DNA of 64,000 bases from Pseudarthrobacter sp. NamE5 (GCF_005796225.1 NZ_VAHO01000010.1:91203-155202); one strand, 5' to 3'. Shown: positions 54,710-63,686, counted from the stretch's first letter. Made by a program: numbers and translations. The notes: a model not told the origin generated them from the sequence alone.

Positions 54710-54882
54710 CGTTCCCGGTTTCCCCATCTCTTCTTCTGGTCTCCGGCGTCAGCGAACTGGACCGGCAGTGCCATCCTGCCAAAAGGGGCAATGCCTGTCC
54801 AAGGCAGCGACACACCTAACTGACTGTGCTCTTCGTCACCTTGCGGAATAAGTTACGAAAACCTTGCGTAATGGGCTGGAGG

Positions 54883-54901
54883 GTAGGCTAGCCTTACTTA
54901 G
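54883..54901. promoter_or_regulatory. candidate DtxR/IdeR iron box
   Basis: GTAGGCTAGCCTTACTTAG matches 14 of 19 positions of TTAGGTTAGCCTAACCTAA and is 28 bases before the siderophore-binding-protein start. It is a better-placed copy than the box at 10696. Confidence 0.65.
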
Positions 54902-54928
54902 GTTTGCTTCATTCACCTAAGGAGTTCT

Positions 54929-56020
54929 GTGACATCCCCCCTTTTCACCGGGCCCAACGCCTCCCGGCGCACGCTGTTCAAATCCGCCGGCAAGGCTGCC
55001 GCCGTCCTGGCGGCGGCGGCCCTTACCCTCTCCGCCTGCTCCACGGGCCCCGCATCCTCCACCACCGAACCGGGTGCTTCCAGCTCCAGCAGTTCGCAGT
55101 TCCCCGTCACCATTGAGCACGTCTACGGCGAGACCAAAATCGAGAAGCAGCCGACCCGCGTAGCCACCGTCTCCTGGGTCAATGACGACGTCGCCATTGC
55201 CCTTGGTGTTGTACCGGTAGGCCTGCCCAAGAACGAATGGGGCGGCAACGAGCAGGGCTCCACTCCGTGGAAGGACGCGGCACTTGAGGACCTCGGCGCC
55301 GGCTTTGGCTCCGACAAGGCTCCCGCCCAGTACTCCGAGGCGGACGGCATCAACTTCACCGAGATCGCCAAGATCACCCCGGACGTCATTCTCGCCGCCT
55401 ACTCCGGCTTGACGGAAGAGGATTACAAGAAGCTCAGCGAAATCGCCCCCGTGGTGGCCCACCCTGAACTGGCTTACGGAACGTCCTGGCAGGACTCCAC
55501 CTCAATCATCGGCAAGGCCCTCGGCAAGGACGCGGAAGCCGCCAAGCTGATCTCCGACATAGAGGCCACCATCAAGGAGAAGGTTGCCGAGTACCCGCAG
55601 ATCGCCGGCAAGAGCTTTATCTACGGCAACCTCGAGCCGGCCTCCGCTGAGGGCGTCAACGTCTACACGGCCAACGACAACCGTCCGCGGTTCCTCTCCG
55701 AGATCGGGATGAAGCTGGCCCCGGTGGTGGAAGACAACTCCAAGGGCTCCAAGGAATTCTTCATCCCGTGGTCCGCGGAAAAGGCCAACGAGCTTGAATC
55801 GGACGTCTTTGTCACCTGGGTGCCGGACGCCGCCACCACGGACTCCATCAAGTCAGATCCCCTCCTCGGCCAGATTCCGGCCATCAAGAACGGCGCCCTG
55901 GTCGCTGATTCGGACAACACCCTCACGCTGTCCATCTCCGCTTCTTCGCCGCTGAGCCTGCCGTGGTCGCTGGACAAGTTCCTGCCGCAGCTGGCCACCG
56001 CAGCGGACGCTGTGAAGTAA
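54929..56020 (+). CDS. ferric-siderophore ABC transporter substrate-binding lipoprotein (system 2)
   Basis: GTG start with AAGGAG four bases upstream; 363 residues. The signal peptide has a twin-arginine motif S-R-R-T-L-F-K (Arg13-Arg14) and a lipobox L-S-A-C (Cys37), so it is probably exported folded by Tat and lipidated. The mature part is a FepB/DesE-type iron-siderophore-binding fold. It opens a five-gene operon behind an iron box. Confidence 0.93.
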   Translation: MTSPLFTGPNASRRTLFKSAGKAAAVLAAAALTLSACSTGPASSTTEPGASSSSSSQFPVTIEHVYGETKIEKQPTRVATVSWVNDDVAIALGVVPVGLPKNEWGGNEQGSTPWKDAALEDLGAGFGSDKAPAQYSEADGINFTEIAKITPDVILAAYSGLTEEDYKKLSEIAPVVAHPELAYGTSWQDSTSIIGKALGKDAEAAKLISDIEATIKEKVAEYPQIAGKSFIYGNLEPASAEGVNVYTANDNRPRFLSEIGMKLAPVVEDNSKGSKEFFIPWSAEKANELESDVFVTWVPDAATTDSIKSDPLLGQIPAIKNGALVADSDNTLTLSISASSPLSLPWSLDKFLPQLATAADAVK

Positions 56021-56029
56021 GCGCCGTCC

Positions 56030-57115
56030 ATGACGCACAGTACGACGACGGCGGCGCGCCAGGAGCCTGGATCCGGCACCTTGGTGCCGGCAAAGGGAGC
56101 AGCCGGCATTGCCCGCGCCGCAGGCGGGAAGCGCGCTGCCTGGCTGCTGGCCGCCGTCGTCGTACTTGCCCTGCTGGCTGCGGCCTCCCTGGCCATTGGG
56201 GCACGGGGGCTTCCGCTGGCCACGGTATGGCAGGCGCTGACTGCGTTTGATCCCGCCAACGGTGACCACGCCGTGGTCCATGCCCGCGTTCCACGTACAG
56301 TCCTTGGCCTGCTGGCCGGCGGTGCGTTGGGGCTGGCGGGCGCAGCCATGCAGGGCGTGGCCCGGAATCCGCTCGCCGACCCGGGCATCATGGGCGTCAA
56401 CGCCGGAGCTGCCCTTGCGGTGATCACCGGCATTTACGTCTTCAGTGTCGGCTCACTCTCCGGCTACATTTGGTTCGCTTTCGTCGGGGCCGCAGCGGCC
56501 GCCGTCGTGGTTTACCTCATCGCTTCCCTCGGCAGGGACGGGGCTACGCCCGTGAAGCTTGCCCTGGCAGGCGCGGCGCTGAACGCCGGCCTGTACTCCC
56601 TCATGAACGTCATCCTGGTATCGAGCCAGGACACCTTGGACCGGTTCCGCTTCTGGCAGGTGGGCGGCATCGCCGGGCGCGACTGGTCCGTGGTGCTGTC
56701 CGGACTTCCGTTCCTGGCAGCTGGCGCCCTCATCGTGCTCCTGACCGGCCGCATCCTTAACAGCCTGGCCCTCGGCGACGACATCGCCCGCGGTCTGGGC
56801 CAGCGGGTTGGACTCGCCCGCGGCATTACAGCCCTCAGCATTGTGCTGCTGTGCGGTTCCGCCACAGCGCTTGCCGGGCCCATCGCTTTCGTTGGCCTGG
56901 TCATCCCGCACGCCGTCCGTTTCCTCACCGGCCCCGATTACCGCTGGATCCTGCCGTTCTCCCTGGTCCTGGCGCCGGTGCTGCTCCTTGGCGCGGACGT
57001 CATCGGCCGCGTTGTGCTCCTGCCGGGCGAGGTCCCTGCCGGCATCATGACAGCGCTCGTGGGTGCACCCGTTTTCGTCTGGCTGATCCGCCGCGGCAAG
57101 GGGGCAGGACTGTGA
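56030..57115 (+). CDS. iron-siderophore ABC transporter permease, FecCD family (system 2, first)
   Basis: 361 residues. After a 40-residue cytoplasmic tail come about nine membrane helices with the classical FecCD motifs: R-V-P-R-T-V-L-G-L-L-A-G-G-A-L-G-L-A-G-A-A-M-Q-G and N-P-L-A-D-P-G-I-M-G-V-N. It resembles FepD. It overlaps the next gene by four bases. Confidence 0.94.
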   Translation: MTHSTTTAARQEPGSGTLVPAKGAAGIARAAGGKRAAWLLAAVVVLALLAAASLAIGARGLPLATVWQALTAFDPANGDHAVVHARVPRTVLGLLAGGALGLAGAAMQGVARNPLADPGIMGVNAGAALAVITGIYVFSVGSLSGYIWFAFVGAAAAAVVVYLIASLGRDGATPVKLALAGAALNAGLYSLMNVILVSSQDTLDRFRFWQVGGIAGRDWSVVLSGLPFLAAGALIVLLTGRILNSLALGDDIARGLGQRVGLARGITALSIVLLCGSATALAGPIAFVGLVIPHAVRFLTGPDYRWILPFSLVLAPVLLLGADVIGRVVLLPGEVPAGIMTALVGAPVFVWLIRRGKGAGL

Positions 57116-58209
57116 GCCTCACCAAAACTGCCAACGAGGTGACACTTCACGGCAACCCTGCGCCGAAACAACGGGGTTATTCGCCATCCCGCCGCCTGAA
57201 CCGTACCGCACTCCTGGCCGGCGCCGTCGTTATTCTGTTTGCGGTGTCTGTCCTGCTCGGCAGCTACACCGTCACCATCCCGGACTTTTTCAAAATCCTG
57301 GTGGCGCACCTGACCGGCGGCGAAAAGATCCCCGGCGCCAGCTTTATCGTGATGGAGAACAAACTGCCGCGGGCTGTCATCGGGACCATGATCGGCCTCG
57401 CGTTCGGCCTGGCCGGCGCGTTGTTCCAGACGATGCTCCGTAACCCACTCGCCAGCCCGGACGTCATCGGCATCAGCTATGGCGCCAGCGCCGCGGCAGT
57501 CCTGGCCATCGTGGTGTTCGGAGCGTCTGGCGCGGCCGTATCCGGGGCAGCGCTGGCCGGGGCGCTGGGAGTAGCTGCCATCATCTACGCCATCTCAAGC
57601 GGCGCCATCCGCGGAACCGGCCGGGGTGATGCTGCCGGCAACAGACTCATCCTGTCCGGCGTGGGTATCGCCGCGGCACTCCACGCAGTAGTCAACTTCC
57701 TGATGACTAGGGCAGATATCCGCACCGCAGCAGATGCTCTCGTCTGGCTGAACGGCTCCCTGAACTCCGCCAGCTGGGACCGTGCGGGGGTCCTTGCCCT
57801 TGCGCTGCTGCTCCTGCTTCCCGCCACGGCGGCCATCGCCGGCCCGCTCCGGATCCTCGAGCTCGGCCCCGACGCGGCCGCCGGGCTGGGCGTGCGGGTG
57901 AACCCCACGCGCCTGGCGCTGGTGATCATCGCCGTCTCGCTTGCCGCGGTGGCGACGGCCACGGCCGGTCCCGTCTCGTTCGTCGCCTTCCTGGCCGGTC
58001 CCATCGCCCGCCGTTTTACCGGCAAAGCCAGCCTCCCGGCGTCGGCCCTGGTGGGTGCCCTCATTGTCCTCGCGGCCGACTTCGTGGCCGCCAACCTTGC
58101 CCCCCTGCTGCTGGACGGCACCGTCCTGCCCGTGGGCGTCATCACCGGCGCGCTCGGTGCCCCGTTCCTGCTGTGGCTCCTGGTCACGGCCAACCGAAAG
58201 GATGCCTGA
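57112..58209 (+). CDS. iron-siderophore ABC transporter permease, FecCD family (system 2, second)
   Basis: 365 residues from the GTG at 57112, which overlaps the previous stop (GTGA); the open frame extends 87 codons up but inside the neighbour. FecCD motifs are N-K-L-P-R-A-V-I-G and L-R-N-P-L-A-S-P-D-V-I-G-I-S-Y-G-A. It is FepG-like. Confidence 0.94.
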   Translation: MSLTKTANEVTLHGNPAPKQRGYSPSRRLNRTALLAGAVVILFAVSVLLGSYTVTIPDFFKILVAHLTGGEKIPGASFIVMENKLPRAVIGTMIGLAFGLAGALFQTMLRNPLASPDVIGISYGASAAAVLAIVVFGASGAAVSGAALAGALGVAAIIYAISSGAIRGTGRGDAAGNRLILSGVGIAAALHAVVNFLMTRADIRTAADALVWLNGSLNSASWDRAGVLALALLLLLPATAAIAGPLRILELGPDAAAGLGVRVNPTRLALVIIAVSLAAVATATAGPVSFVAFLAGPIARRFTGKASLPASALVGALIVLAADFVAANLAPLLLDGTVLPVGVITGALGAPFLLWLLVTANRKDA

Positions 58210-58210
58210 C

Positions 58211-59026
58211 GTGGCAGTTCTCGATGCCAAGGATCTGACGCTGAAATACGACCAGCGCTGCGTGGTGGACGGGCTCACCGCCGAGATCCCCGAGGGCAAG
58301 GTGACCATGATCGTGGGCGCCAACGCCTGCGGAAAGTCCACCCTCCTGCGCGGCCTGTCCAGGCTCCTCAAACCCGCAGCCGGAGCCGTGACCCTGGACG
58401 GCAAGGACATCCATGCCCGCCCCGCACGGGAACTGGCCCGCACCCTGGGCCTCCTGCCACAGCATCCCACCGCCCCGGACGGCATCACGGTCCGGGACCT
58501 GGTGGGCAGGGGGCGCTACCCGCACCAGGGCTTCTTCCGCAGCTGGACTGAAAAAGACGACGCGGCCGTGCAGCTCGCGCTGGAAGCCACCGAAACGCTG
58601 GACCTCGCCGGACGGGACGTGGACGAACTGTCCGGCGGGCAGCGGCAGCGGGTGTGGATCGCGATGGCCCTCGCCCAGGAGACGGATGTGCTGCTGCTGG
58701 ACGAGCCCACCACCTACCTGGACCTCGCGCACCAGGTGGAGGTCCTGGACCTCATCACGGACCTGAACCGCCAACGCGGCACCACCGTGGCCATTGTCCT
58801 GCACGACCTCAACCTCGCCGCCCGCTACGCCGACAACGTGATTGCCATGAAGGGCGGCGCCGTGGTGGCAGTCGGCTCCCCGCTCAAGGTGGTGACGGAG
58901 GACCTGGTCCGCAATGTTTTCGGCCTTGAATCCCGTGTCATCCCGGATCCCGTCTCCGGAACACCCCTGATCATTCCCATCGGCCGCCACCATGTCCCCG
59001 CCAGCGAACTGGAGCTCGTTTCATGA
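58211..59026 (+). CDS. iron-siderophore ABC transporter ATP-binding protein (system 2)
   Basis: 271 residues from the GTG at 58211 (AAAGG about nine bases up); an ATG at 58202 is an alternative. Walker A V-G-A-N-A-C-G-K-S-T, signature L-S-G-G-Q-R-Q-R-V-W, Walker B V-L-L-L-D-E-P and switch V-L-H-D-L-N are intact. Walker A carries Cys instead of the common Gly. It is FepC-like and overlaps the next gene by four bases. Confidence 0.95.
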   Translation: MAVLDAKDLTLKYDQRCVVDGLTAEIPEGKVTMIVGANACGKSTLLRGLSRLLKPAAGAVTLDGKDIHARPARELARTLGLLPQHPTAPDGITVRDLVGRGRYPHQGFFRSWTEKDDAAVQLALEATETLDLAGRDVDELSGGQRQRVWIAMALAQETDVLLLDEPTTYLDLAHQVEVLDLITDLNRQRGTTVAIVLHDLNLAARYADNVIAMKGGAVVAVGSPLKVVTEDLVRNVFGLESRVIPDPVSGTPLIIPIGRHHVPASELELVS

Positions 59027-60063
59027 AGACCCGCGACATCGCCTCCATGGAGCCCATGACCCTGGCGTTCGACGTCACCGTCTCCTCCGTGCAGCAACTC
59101 AGCCCCAACTTCCGGCGCATCACGTTCGGCGGATACTCGCTGCGGGACTTCGGTGTTCACGGCGACACCCTCGACCTCCGGATTAAACTCATGATCCCCT
59201 CCCTTGCTGCGGACGGGACCCCGCTGCCCCTTCCCGTCTTCGAGATGAGCTCCGCCGGCTGGTACCGGGAATGGCTGGCGATGGATCCCGCAGTACGTGG
59301 TTCCATGCGCACTTACACTGTCCGGCAGGCACGCCTGGACTCGGTGTACCCGGAGATCGACGTCGACTTCGTAATGCACTTCGACGACCACGGGAACGGC
59401 GGCCCCGCCGCCAACTGGGCCCTCAACGCCAGGCCCGGCGACGCGATCACCATCATCGGGCCCAACAACCGCGCCGCGCACTGCGTCACGGCGGAGATCT
59501 ACTCAGGCATCGAATGGCGGCCCGGGCTGGCGCAGCGCATCCTGCTCGCCGGTGATGAAACCTCAGTTCCGGCCGTCTCCGCCATCCTCGAAAGCCTGCC
59601 GAAGTACATGACCGGCCACGCCTTCCTGGAAGTTCCCGAAGCCGGCGACTTCCTGGAGCTGACGTCACCCGCCGACGTCGAGATCACCTGGCTGGCGCGC
59701 GGTGCGTCCATTGGCCGGTCCCGGCCGCACGGCCAACTCCTCCAGGAAGCGGTCCGCAAGGCCGTCCCGGTGCCTGGCTGGGTGGGCATCAAAGCGGCCG
59801 ACGGCGGCGCAGGCCCCGAGCCCGAAGACGTCAACGTGGACGTGGACATCCTCTGGGAGACGCCCGCACGGATGGAAACCGCCGAGATCCTGGCAACCAA
59901 AAACCCCGACATGCCCGCCGGCGCCATGCCCTTCTACGCCTGGATCGCGGGCGAAGCCGCCGTTATCAAGGAGATGCGGCGGTACCTGGTGCGCGACGTG
60001 GGGATTGACCGGAAGCAGGTCGCTTTCATGGGGTACTGGCGGCAGGGCAAAGCCGAGGGATAA
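59023..60063 (+). CDS. siderophore-interacting protein (FAD-dependent ferric-siderophore reductase)
   Basis: 346 residues. It has an FAD-binding N-terminal barrel with R96-T-Y-T-V-R and the SIP C-terminal NAD(P) domain (L-L-A-G-D-E-T-S-V-P-A; A-F-Y-A-W-I-A-G-E; F-M-G-Y-W-R-Q-G). It reduces iron from imported ferric siderophore. The ATG overlaps the ATPase stop (ATGA), completing the operon. It is longer than typical SIPs (about 270) by an insert of about 50 residues (K-L-M-I-P-S-L-A-A-D-G...) in the barrel. Confidence 0.94.
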   Translation: MKTRDIASMEPMTLAFDVTVSSVQQLSPNFRRITFGGYSLRDFGVHGDTLDLRIKLMIPSLAADGTPLPLPVFEMSSAGWYREWLAMDPAVRGSMRTYTVRQARLDSVYPEIDVDFVMHFDDHGNGGPAANWALNARPGDAITIIGPNNRAAHCVTAEIYSGIEWRPGLAQRILLAGDETSVPAVSAILESLPKYMTGHAFLEVPEAGDFLELTSPADVEITWLARGASIGRSRPHGQLLQEAVRKAVPVPGWVGIKAADGGAGPEPEDVNVDVDILWETPARMETAEILATKNPDMPAGAMPFYAWIAGEAAVIKEMRRYLVRDVGIDRKQVAFMGYWRQGKAEG

Positions 60064-60070
60064 CTCCCGA

Positions 60071-60150
60071 CGCTCTCTCACTTAACGCGGAGTTTCCCCC
60101 GACGCTCTCTCACTCGATGTGGGTTTTTTGCCAACGCTCCCGCACCTGCT
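60071..60150 (+). repeat. dispersed repeat: two full 32-bp units and a partial third
   Basis: Units begin at 60071 and 60103 with CGCTCTCTCACT; a partial unit begins CGCTCCCGCACC at 60135. The first unit head (CGCTCTCTCACTTAACGC) is identical to the rc of the unit at 14672-14689. It lies between the SIP gene and the first SGNH gene. Confidence 0.85.
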
Positions 60151-60200
60151 GTTCATCCCGCCGTCGTTCCTTCTTATTGTTTGGCCGGTAATTTCGATCC

Positions 60201-61046
60201 GTGGTGCCTGAACCTTTGCTTCCTGATTCCGGGCGGCGGGTGTTTGTTGCCCTCGGAGATTCCTTTACTGAGGGGGTCGGGGACCGGGACGAGCGGCTGC
60301 CCAACGGCGTGCGCGGGTGGGCTGACCGGGTGGCGGAGAAACTTGCCAAGGCGCAGCCCGGATGGCGGTACGCGAACCTGGCGATCCGGAGCAAAAGGCT
60401 TCGGCACATCATCGACGAGCAGCTGGAACCCGCACTGCGGATGAAGCCCACGCTCGTCACCCTGTACGCCGGCGGGAATGACATCCTCGACCTCAAAACA
60501 GACATGACCGCCCTCATGGCCGAATACGAAAAACTCGTAGCGCTGCTGGCGGATACCGGCGCTACCCTGGTCCTCTTCACCGACTTCGACGTCAAGGTCT
60601 CTTCCCTGCTGGAACCACTGAAGAAGCGCAACAGCTTTTACAACCGGCAGGTCCGGGACATCGCCGAAAAATATGGCGCTGTGCTGGTGGACTACTGGTG
60701 CCTGGATGCCTTCCACGACAGGCGGATGTGGGACTCGGACCGGCTGCACATGTCCAAGGCCGGCCACAAGTACTTGGCCGGCCAGGTGCTGGACCAGCTG
60801 GGAGTGCCTCACAAGATCAGGCCGAAGGATTGGGAACCGCCCACGCCGCTGGGACTGCGGGAATGGGAGCGGCAGCAGCGGCACTGGATCCGGGACTGGG
60901 TTTTGCCGCTCTTCGGCCGCAAGCTGCGCGGCGTCACGCTGGGGGACGAGCTTGCCCCGCGCTGGCCCGAACCGGTCAAGGTACCGCGGAAAGGCGGGCT
61001 GAAGAAACTGGCCGCTGCCGCTTCCGCGGGGGCCGAAACGTCTTAG
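60201..61046 (+). CDS. SGNH/GDSL hydrolase (first)
   Basis: 281 residues, GTG start without a clear ribosome site; TAATTT at 60189-60194 would give a leaderless start. The SGNH blocks are G-D-S-F-T-E-G-V-G-D (Ser nucleophile), N-L-A-I-R (Gly replaced), A-G-G-N-D-I-L (Asn) and W-D-S-D-R-L-H-M-S-K-A-G-H (Asp and His). It is a cytoplasmic esterase/lipase-like enzyme of unknown substrate. It is paralogous to the gene at 61932 and has an additional C-terminal 25-residue basic tail. Confidence 0.9.
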   Translation: MVPEPLLPDSGRRVFVALGDSFTEGVGDRDERLPNGVRGWADRVAEKLAKAQPGWRYANLAIRSKRLRHIIDEQLEPALRMKPTLVTLYAGGNDILDLKTDMTALMAEYEKLVALLADTGATLVLFTDFDVKVSSLLEPLKKRNSFYNRQVRDIAEKYGAVLVDYWCLDAFHDRRMWDSDRLHMSKAGHKYLAGQVLDQLGVPHKIRPKDWEPPTPLGLREWERQQRHWIRDWVLPLFGRKLRGVTLGDELAPRWPEPVKVPRKGGLKKLAAAASAGAETS

Positions 61047-61330
61047 CTGTCCAGCAGGATCTCGTAGCCCGGAGCCACCCGGGCTGCATGGAACTCCATG
61101 ATTTCGAAGTCAGCCACCCCGTTGGTGTTAAAGGGATCCTGCGCAATGCTGGCATCCAGGGTTGCCCGGTCAGCCTGGGACAACAGCAGTCCGCCGGTCC
61201 GGGGGACCTTACGGCCGGCAGCAATAAATACCCCGTCATCGAATGCCTTCTGCAGCCAGGCGATGTGGGCGTCATTGTGGAAGTCCACGATGTCCTGCGG
61301 AACGCGGTAGCTCAGGGAGACAACATACAT
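61043..61330 (-). CDS. YciI-like protein
   Basis: 95 residues. The YciI fold is shown by V-V-S-L-S-Y-R-V-P, then D-F-H-N-D-A-H-I-A-W-L (conserved His) and D-P-F-N-T-N-G-V-A-D-F-E-I-M-E-F. Such proteins are small dimeric enzymes of uncertain reaction. It is divergent from the MarR gene over 71 bases and convergent with the SGNH gene. Confidence 0.9.
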   Translation of the reverse strand: MYVVSLSYRVPQDIVDFHNDAHIAWLQKAFDDGVFIAAGRKVPRTGGLLLSQADRATLDASIAQDPFNTNGVADFEIMEFHAARVAPGYEILLDS

Positions 61331-61360
61331 GGCCCCAGCCTACCGGCCGCCCACTTTCGC

Positions 61361-61402
61361 ACTTGAAGTATCAACCAGGCCCCTCTCGTAGAATGAGGGA
61401 CA
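61361..61402 (+). promoter_or_regulatory. promoter/operator of the marR gene, probable leaderless start
   Basis: TTGA-AGTA-TCAA (61363-61374) is a small dyad as found at MarR operators. TAGAAT at 61389-61394 is a good -10 and would start transcription at the ATG at 61402. There is no spaced ribosome site. Confidence 0.45.
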
Positions 61403-61881
61403 TGACCGAACCCCGCTGGCTCAATGCCGACGAACGCCGTGCCTGGCTTGCCCTGGTCAGCATCAACACCCTGCTGCCCGCGGCCCTGGACACCAAACTG
61501 CATGCGGCGGGGAAGCTGTCCCTCTTTGACTACACCGTGCTGGCCATGCTTTCCGAGGCGGAGGGCCGCTTCCTGCCCATGAGCGAGCTTGCCGCCCGCA
61601 GCAGCGCGTCCCTGTCCAGGCTTTCGCACGTGGTCACCAAGCTGCAGAAGCGGGGCTGGGTGGAGCGCCGGCCTCATCCCCATGATGCCCGCGTCACCAC
61701 CGCCCACCTCACTGAAGAGGGGATGGCGACCATCGTGGGGCTCGCGCCCGGCCACGTTGAGACGGTCCGGGACCTGTTCCTGGATGCCCTCACTGAACAG
61801 GATGTCCTGGACCTGGCCCGGATCGGGGAGAAGGTAGTGGGCAGGCTGGACGCCGACCACTGGATCCTCAGGGAAAACTAG
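61402..61881 (+). CDS. MarR-family transcriptional regulator
   Basis: 159 residues with the winged HTH (M-S-E-L-A-A-R-S-S-A-S-L-S-R-L-S-H-V-V-T-K-L-Q-K-R-G-W-V-E-R) and the D-A-R-V-T-T-A-H-L-T-E wing. It probably regulates itself and the divergent YciI-like gene through the TTGA-N4-TCAA dyad. The ligand is unknown. Confidence 0.9.
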   Translation: MTEPRWLNADERRAWLALVSINTLLPAALDTKLHAAGKLSLFDYTVLAMLSEAEGRFLPMSELAARSSASLSRLSHVVTKLQKRGWVERRPHPHDARVTTAHLTEEGMATIVGLAPGHVETVRDLFLDALTEQDVLDLARIGEKVVGRLDADHWILREN

Positions 61882-61931
61882 CTCCTCCCCACCGGTTGGT
61901 TGCTCCCAGCAACTGATGGCAAACTATCCAA

Positions 61932-62693
61932 ATGGATTTCACTACCCGGTTTGTCGCCCTGGGTGACTCATTCACCGAAGGCGTGGGCGACGACGATCCC
62001 ACCTGCCCGAACGGCGTCCGGGGCTGGGCGGACCGCGTGGCCGAGCAGTTGGGTGCCTCTGACCCCAACTTCGGGTACGCCAACCTCGCCATCCGCGGAA
62101 GGAAGCTCCGCCAGATCCTGGCTGATCAGGTGCCCGCCGCCGTCGAACTTAAACCCACCCTGGTGACCATCTACGCGGGAGCCAACGACATCCTCCGCCC
62201 GAGGATCGACATTGACGATCTCCTGGTGGAGTACGACGACGCCATCGCCACACTGCGCGCCACCGGTGCCACGGTGGTCATGTTTACCGGCTTCGATGCA
62301 CGGGGGTCGAAGGTGTTCAGCACCATGCGCGGGCGCACGGCCATCTACAACGAACTTGTCCGCGGAATCGCAGGAGACCACGGCGCGCTGCTGGTGGATT
62401 ACTGGCGCTTCAGTGAGTACTACGACTGGGGCATGTGGGCCCAGGACCGGATGCACATGTCGGCCGCCGGTCACGCCAACATGGCTAAGCGGGTGTTGGA
62501 GGTCCTGGAACACGACCACACAATCGACATCCCGCCCATGACCCCTGTTCCCGAACTCAGTGGGCTGGATGCCATCCGTGCCAACGCCCGCTGGTTCCGT
62601 GAGTATGCCGGCCCATGGGTGGTTCGCAGGGTCACCGGCAAGTCCTCCGGGGACGGACTGAAGCCGAAGTATCCGCAACTTACACGGCTCTGA
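61932..62693 (+). CDS. SGNH/GDSL hydrolase (second, paralogue)
   Basis: 253 residues. The same blocks as in the gene at 60201 are present: G-D-S-F-T-E-G-V-G-D, N-L-A-I-R-G-R-K-L-R, A-G-A-N-D-I-L and W-A-Q-D-R-M-H-M-S-A-A-G-H. It shares P-N-G-V-R-G-W-A-D-R-V-A-E with its paralogue, so duplication is likely. It starts 50 bases after marR. The start has no ribosome site either. Confidence 0.9.
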   Translation: MDFTTRFVALGDSFTEGVGDDDPTCPNGVRGWADRVAEQLGASDPNFGYANLAIRGRKLRQILADQVPAAVELKPTLVTIYAGANDILRPRIDIDDLLVEYDDAIATLRATGATVVMFTGFDARGSKVFSTMRGRTAIYNELVRGIAGDHGALLVDYWRFSEYYDWGMWAQDRMHMSAAGHANMAKRVLEVLEHDHTIDIPPMTPVPELSGLDAIRANARWFREYAGPWVVRRVTGKSSGDGLKPKYPQLTRL

Positions 62694-62947
62694 TCGCAGG
62701 GCCCCCTTATACACCTTCCGGTGCCCAATTGGTCTTTAATTGTGCTAACTCGTAGACTTGGTAGGCGCTAAGTGCGCGGAGCGTGCGCAATTGCTCCGGT
62801 TGTCCGGTAATTTCTCCAGGGCGGCCGGTAGTTAGGGGCTCAAGTTGCGTGACTAACCGTTGCCCTTCTTCACTTTTGGGCCGCCCTTAGCAGCATGGTC
62901 CAGCAGCAGATATGCGGATCATTACATTCAATTCTTGAGGAGAAGTC

Positions 62948-63184
62948 ATGGCAGCACACTGCCAAGTGACCGGGGCCGAGCCGGGCTTTGGGCACAGCAT
63001 TTCGCACTCGCACCGCCGTAACAAGCGTCGGTTCGATCCGAACATTCAGAAGAAGCGCTACTGGGTTCCGTCCCTGCGCCGTAACGTCACGCTGCAGGTT
63101 TCTGCACGTGGCATCAAGACCATCGACGTGCGCGGCATCGACGCGGTCGTCGCCGACATTCTGGCTCGTGGGGTGAAGCTCTAG
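62948..63184 (+). CDS. rpmB: 50S ribosomal protein L28, zinc-free form
   Basis: 78 residues with the L28 core [19 protein letters not shown]. Only one cysteine remains (C-Q-V-T-G instead of C-x-x-C), so it is the cysteine-poor (C-) form that does not bind zinc. GAGGAG precedes the ATG by seven bases. It overlaps rpmG by one base (stop TAG/GTG). Confidence 0.96.
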   Translation: MAAHCQVTGAEPGFGHSISHSHRRNKRRFDPNIQKKRYWVPSLRRNVTLQVSARGIKTIDVRGIDAVVADILARGVKL

Positions 63185-63351
63185 TGGCTAAGGACAAGGA
63201 CGTACGTCCGATCATCAAGCTCAAGTCGACCGCGGGTACGGGCTACACCTACGTAACCCGTAAGAACCGTCGTAACGACCCGGACCGCCTGGTCCTGAAG
63301 AAGTACGACCCCAAGATCCGCCAGCACGTCGAATTCCGAGAGGAGCGCTAA
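63184..63351 (+). CDS. rpmG: 50S ribosomal protein L33, zinc-free form
   Basis: 55 residues, GTG start sharing a base with the rpmB stop. The sequence ([24 protein letters not shown]) has no cysteine, so it is the C- form. It ends two bases before rpsN. Confidence 0.96.
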   Translation: MAKDKDVRPIIKLKSTAGTGYTYVTRKNRRNDPDRLVLKKYDPKIRQHVEFREER

Positions 63352-63353
63352 AC

Positions 63354-63659
63354 ATGGCTAAGAAGTCAAAGATTGCTCGCAACGAGCAGCGCAAGGTCAT
63401 CGTCGAGCGTTACGCCGCCAAGCGCCTCGAGCTGAAGAAGACCCTGGTTGACGAGAACGCAACCGACGAAGCACGCGAAGCAGCCCGCCTGGGCCTGCAG
63501 AAGCTGCCCCGCGACGCGTCCCCGATCCGCCTGCGTAACCGCGACATCATCGACGGCCGCCCCCGCGGTACCTTCCAGAAGTTCGGCATCTCCCGTGTCC
63601 GCTTCCGCGACATGGCCCACAAGGGCGAGCTTCCGGGCATCACCAAGTCCTCCTGGTAA
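63354..63659 (+). CDS. rpsN: 30S ribosomal protein S14, zinc-free long form
   Basis: 101 residues, the long S14 form without the C-x-x-C...C-x-x-C of the 61-residue zinc form. It has [22 protein letters not shown] and the C-terminus G-I-T-K-S-S-W. GAGGAG lies upstream. Its operon with rpmB and rpmG is the set that in other actinobacteria is controlled by Zur. rpsR (S18) is not next to it within the window. Confidence 0.96.
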   Translation: MAKKSKIARNEQRKVIVERYAAKRLELKKTLVDENATDEAREAARLGLQKLPRDASPIRLRNRDIIDGRPRGTFQKFGISRVRFRDMAHKGELPGITKSSW

Positions 63660-63686
63660 TCCAACCCCGCTGATACCAGCTGCTTG

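Noticed and set aside
62880..62947. Zur box upstream of rpmB
   Set aside because: ATCATTACATTCA is only partly like the site and has no clear dyad.
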